Below, one piece after another: positions 40,126 through 41,391 of a stretch of DNA of 41,391 nucleotides. Numbering within the stretch: the first letter of the stretch is position 1; every line of letters starts with the position of its first letter. Both the position numbers and the translations under genes were made by a program. The stretch covers positions 1 through 41,391 of the forward strand of contig JAGBZM010000037.1 in the NCBI GenBank assembly GCA_017628235.1. Reading direction: 5' to 3'. Under the pieces are notes generated by a model that saw only the letters and a program-made list of their open reading frames with translations, searched no databases and had not been told where the DNA came from. The stretch is from Lentisphaeria bacterium (GTDB lineage: Bacteria > Verrucomicrobiota > Lentisphaeria > Victivallales > Victivallaceae).

Positions 40126-41391
40126 TTATTCCACAGAACCGGTTTCGACAACCTTGCCGCCGGCTTGTTTTTTGAATTCATCCATATCGCCGCAGGTGAG
40201 GATACCCGGTACGATAAAGGTCTGACCGAATTTTTTTGATCTGGCCGGAGAATAGGTGAGTGAAGCAGGCGCACCTTCCAGATAGAGATCGGTGTTTTCT
40301 TCGCGTAAAGCGGCGAAAAGCGCGGCGGCGATGCCGCCCTCTTCAATGCCGCCGGCGGCGATGGTCATATCCGGGAAGCGGGAGAGGAGATACTCTTCGG
40401 CGAGGAAGAAGTCTTCCACCCACTTGCCCTGGGCATTTTTGCCGAGCCACATCAGAGAACGGTTGATGAATCGGTCACGGTAGCTGCCGTCGATACGCAG
40501 ATCGTTTTCGCCGCTGCCCCAGAGGTCGATGATCGCCACGCCCAATCCCTGATCGAGGAGACTTTTGATCATTTCATCCTGCTGGAGATGGAGTTTTTTA
40601 TATGGAGTGCCGATGATGACTACCGGTTTACCTGCTTCGGCGGGGGCGCGTAAGACCATCGGCATCATCCGGGAATCACTGCCCCGGATACCGATCCTTT
40701 CCCAGTTGTAACGGGAGGAAAATTCCCGGGCATCATCAATGGTAACAGCTTCCAGCCGGAGTATCGCGGCAAGTTTGCTTTTGTCGAAAGAAGCATTTTT
40801 CTGCCAGAATTTTTCCTTTTCAGCGACATATTCGGGCAGGGAAACGACTCCGGCGGGGCGTTTGCCTTTTTCAAAGACCATCATTTTTTCCATCGGCAGG
40901 GTGTTGAAGTCGGGAATGTTTTCCACCGGATCGCCGTTGCCGATACCTTTGAGGTGCAGGTCGAACCATCCGATCATTGTACGTCTGCCCTGCGGAGAAA
41001 AAGCGTGAGGTTCTTCCAGAGTAACCTGACGGATGTTTTCGGGAACTCCCATCGCGCGGAAAATGCGCTTTGCTTCGTCAGTGGAACGGCGGGTCTGGGC
41101 GGGATTGAAAGCCGGGTTGGTATCCCAGACACCATTGATGGTCATCAGGGCGCGGGGGGCGATCAGGGCGAGGACGCCGGATTCTTCAGTAAAGTTGAGA
41201 CCGTCGGGGAGAACTTCACAAATGCAGTTGGGGCAGATGATGTATGATTCAAAAGTTCCGACACTGACCACCGGGACGGCCGCTTTGATCCGGTCATCCA
41301 TAGCGGCCAGCCACATGGTCTGGTTGCCGCCGCCGGAAGCGCCGCAGGCACCGATTCTGTCTTTGATAACGAAGTCGAGTGACTGGAGGAG
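40126..41391 (-). CDS. Alpha/beta hydrolase, acetylxylan esterase-like (5' end outside window)
   Basis: The reading frame runs off the right edge, so only the last 421 residues are seen. The visible start is SLDFVIKDRIGACGASGGGNQT, with nucleophile Ser in the elbow GASGGG at about residue 19. The catalytic acid and His would fit ITINGVWD (given as MTINGVWDTN) and EPHAFSPQGR. A second domain follows: PVVIIGTPYKK, IDLWGSGEN and an elbow-like AAGGIEEGG where Ser is replaced by Glu, so that copy looks inactive. This is the layout of large two-domain esterases for sugar acetyl or related esters. No signal peptide can be judged. Confidence 0.75.
   Translation of the reverse strand, partial: LLQSLDFVIKDRIGACGASGGGNQTMWLAAMDDRIKAAVPVVSVGTFESYIICPNCICEVLPDGLNFTEESGVLALIAPRALMTINGVWDTNPAFNPAQTRRSTDEAKRIFRAMGVPENIRQVTLEEPHAFSPQGRRTMIGWFDLHLKGIGNGDPVENIPDFNTLPMEKMMVFEKGKRPAGVVSLPEYVAEKEKFWQKNASFDKSKLAAILRLEAVTIDDAREFSSRYNWERIGIRGSDSRMMPMVLRAPAEAGKPVVIIGTPYKKLHLQQDEMIKSLLDQGLGVAIIDLWGSGENDLRIDGSYRDRFINRSLMWLGKNAQGKWVEDFFLAEEYLLSRFPDMTIAAGGIEEGGIAAALFAALREENTDLYLEGAPASLTYSPARSKKFGQTFIVPGILTCGDMDEFKKQAGGKVVETGSVE

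Overview
The window looks like one compact chromosomal stretch of a free-living, probably anaerobic or fermentative bacterium. My best guess is a Lentisphaerae (Victivallales)-type organism. That rests on gene content, not on any database search: a trimeric [FeFe] hydrogenase with Rex, paired Gfo/Idh/MocA oxidoreductases next to an AraC regulator and a large sugar-esterase-like hydrolase, and an archaeal-type PurO. I see no insertion sequence, phage gene, CRISPR array or rRNA. Gene spacing is tight, with many ATGA or TGATG overlaps.

Layout. 1-130: tRNA-His (minus) beside a 31-nt perfect palindrome. 324-3145 (plus): a GcvH-like protein lacking the lipoyl lysine, an HPr protein, a GT39-like membrane glycosyltransferase with TPRs, and a DUF486/DMT membrane protein. 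3151-6170 (minus): yebC-pgi-rsmE. 6336-7855 (plus): galE and a DnaQ-like exonuclease. 7849-13032 (minus): queH-argB-aroC-purO and an unusual family B DNA polymerase. 13160-14661 (minus): a small membrane protein and a Gfo/Idh/MocA oxidoreductase, the latter divergent from an AraC regulator (14742-15623, plus). 15598-17442 (minus): GT2 glycosyltransferase and rlmH. 17527-25549 (minus): an eight-gene run gatB, recO-like, lipoprotein, lysA, tsaB, alkaline phosphatase, xseA, glycosyltransferase. 25674-27341 (minus): an ABC exporter. 27750-29162 (plus): cysS. 29313-34316 (minus): rex-hydC-hydB-hydA. 34589-37894 (minus): HU, hisS, adk, map, infA. 38115-41391 (minus): a frame-broken gene, a second Gfo/Idh/MocA oxidoreductase and a 5'-truncated alpha/beta hydrolase.

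How the parts fit. Most genes are housekeeping: translation and tRNA charging (cysS, hisS, gatB, infA, map, tsaB, queH, tRNA-His), rRNA methylation (rsmE, rlmH), central metabolism and biosynthesis (pgi, galE, adk, lysA, argB, aroC, purO), and repair or replication (xseA, recO-like, the polymerase and exonuclease). The energy module is an NAD-linked, probably electron-bifurcating [FeFe] hydrogenase preceded by its likely NADH/NAD sensor Rex. Envelope and glycan functions come from three glycosyltransferases, the ABC exporter and GalE. The 3' end looks like sugar or glycoside catabolism.

Most interesting points: (i) a 20-bp direct repeat at 31-bp period, one copy exactly filling the spacer of the rex promoter; (ii) a GcvH homologue with Arg at the lipoylation site, followed by HPr; (iii) a family B polymerase whose exonuclease acidic residues are gone, facing a separate DnaQ-type exonuclease; (iv) PurO, normally archaeal; (v) a gene broken three times, each time one base short in a homopolymer; (vi) a recurring promoter form TTGAAA-N16/17-TATATT. 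Starts were moved inward from the longest ORF where a Shine-Dalgarno sequence or family alignment called for it.
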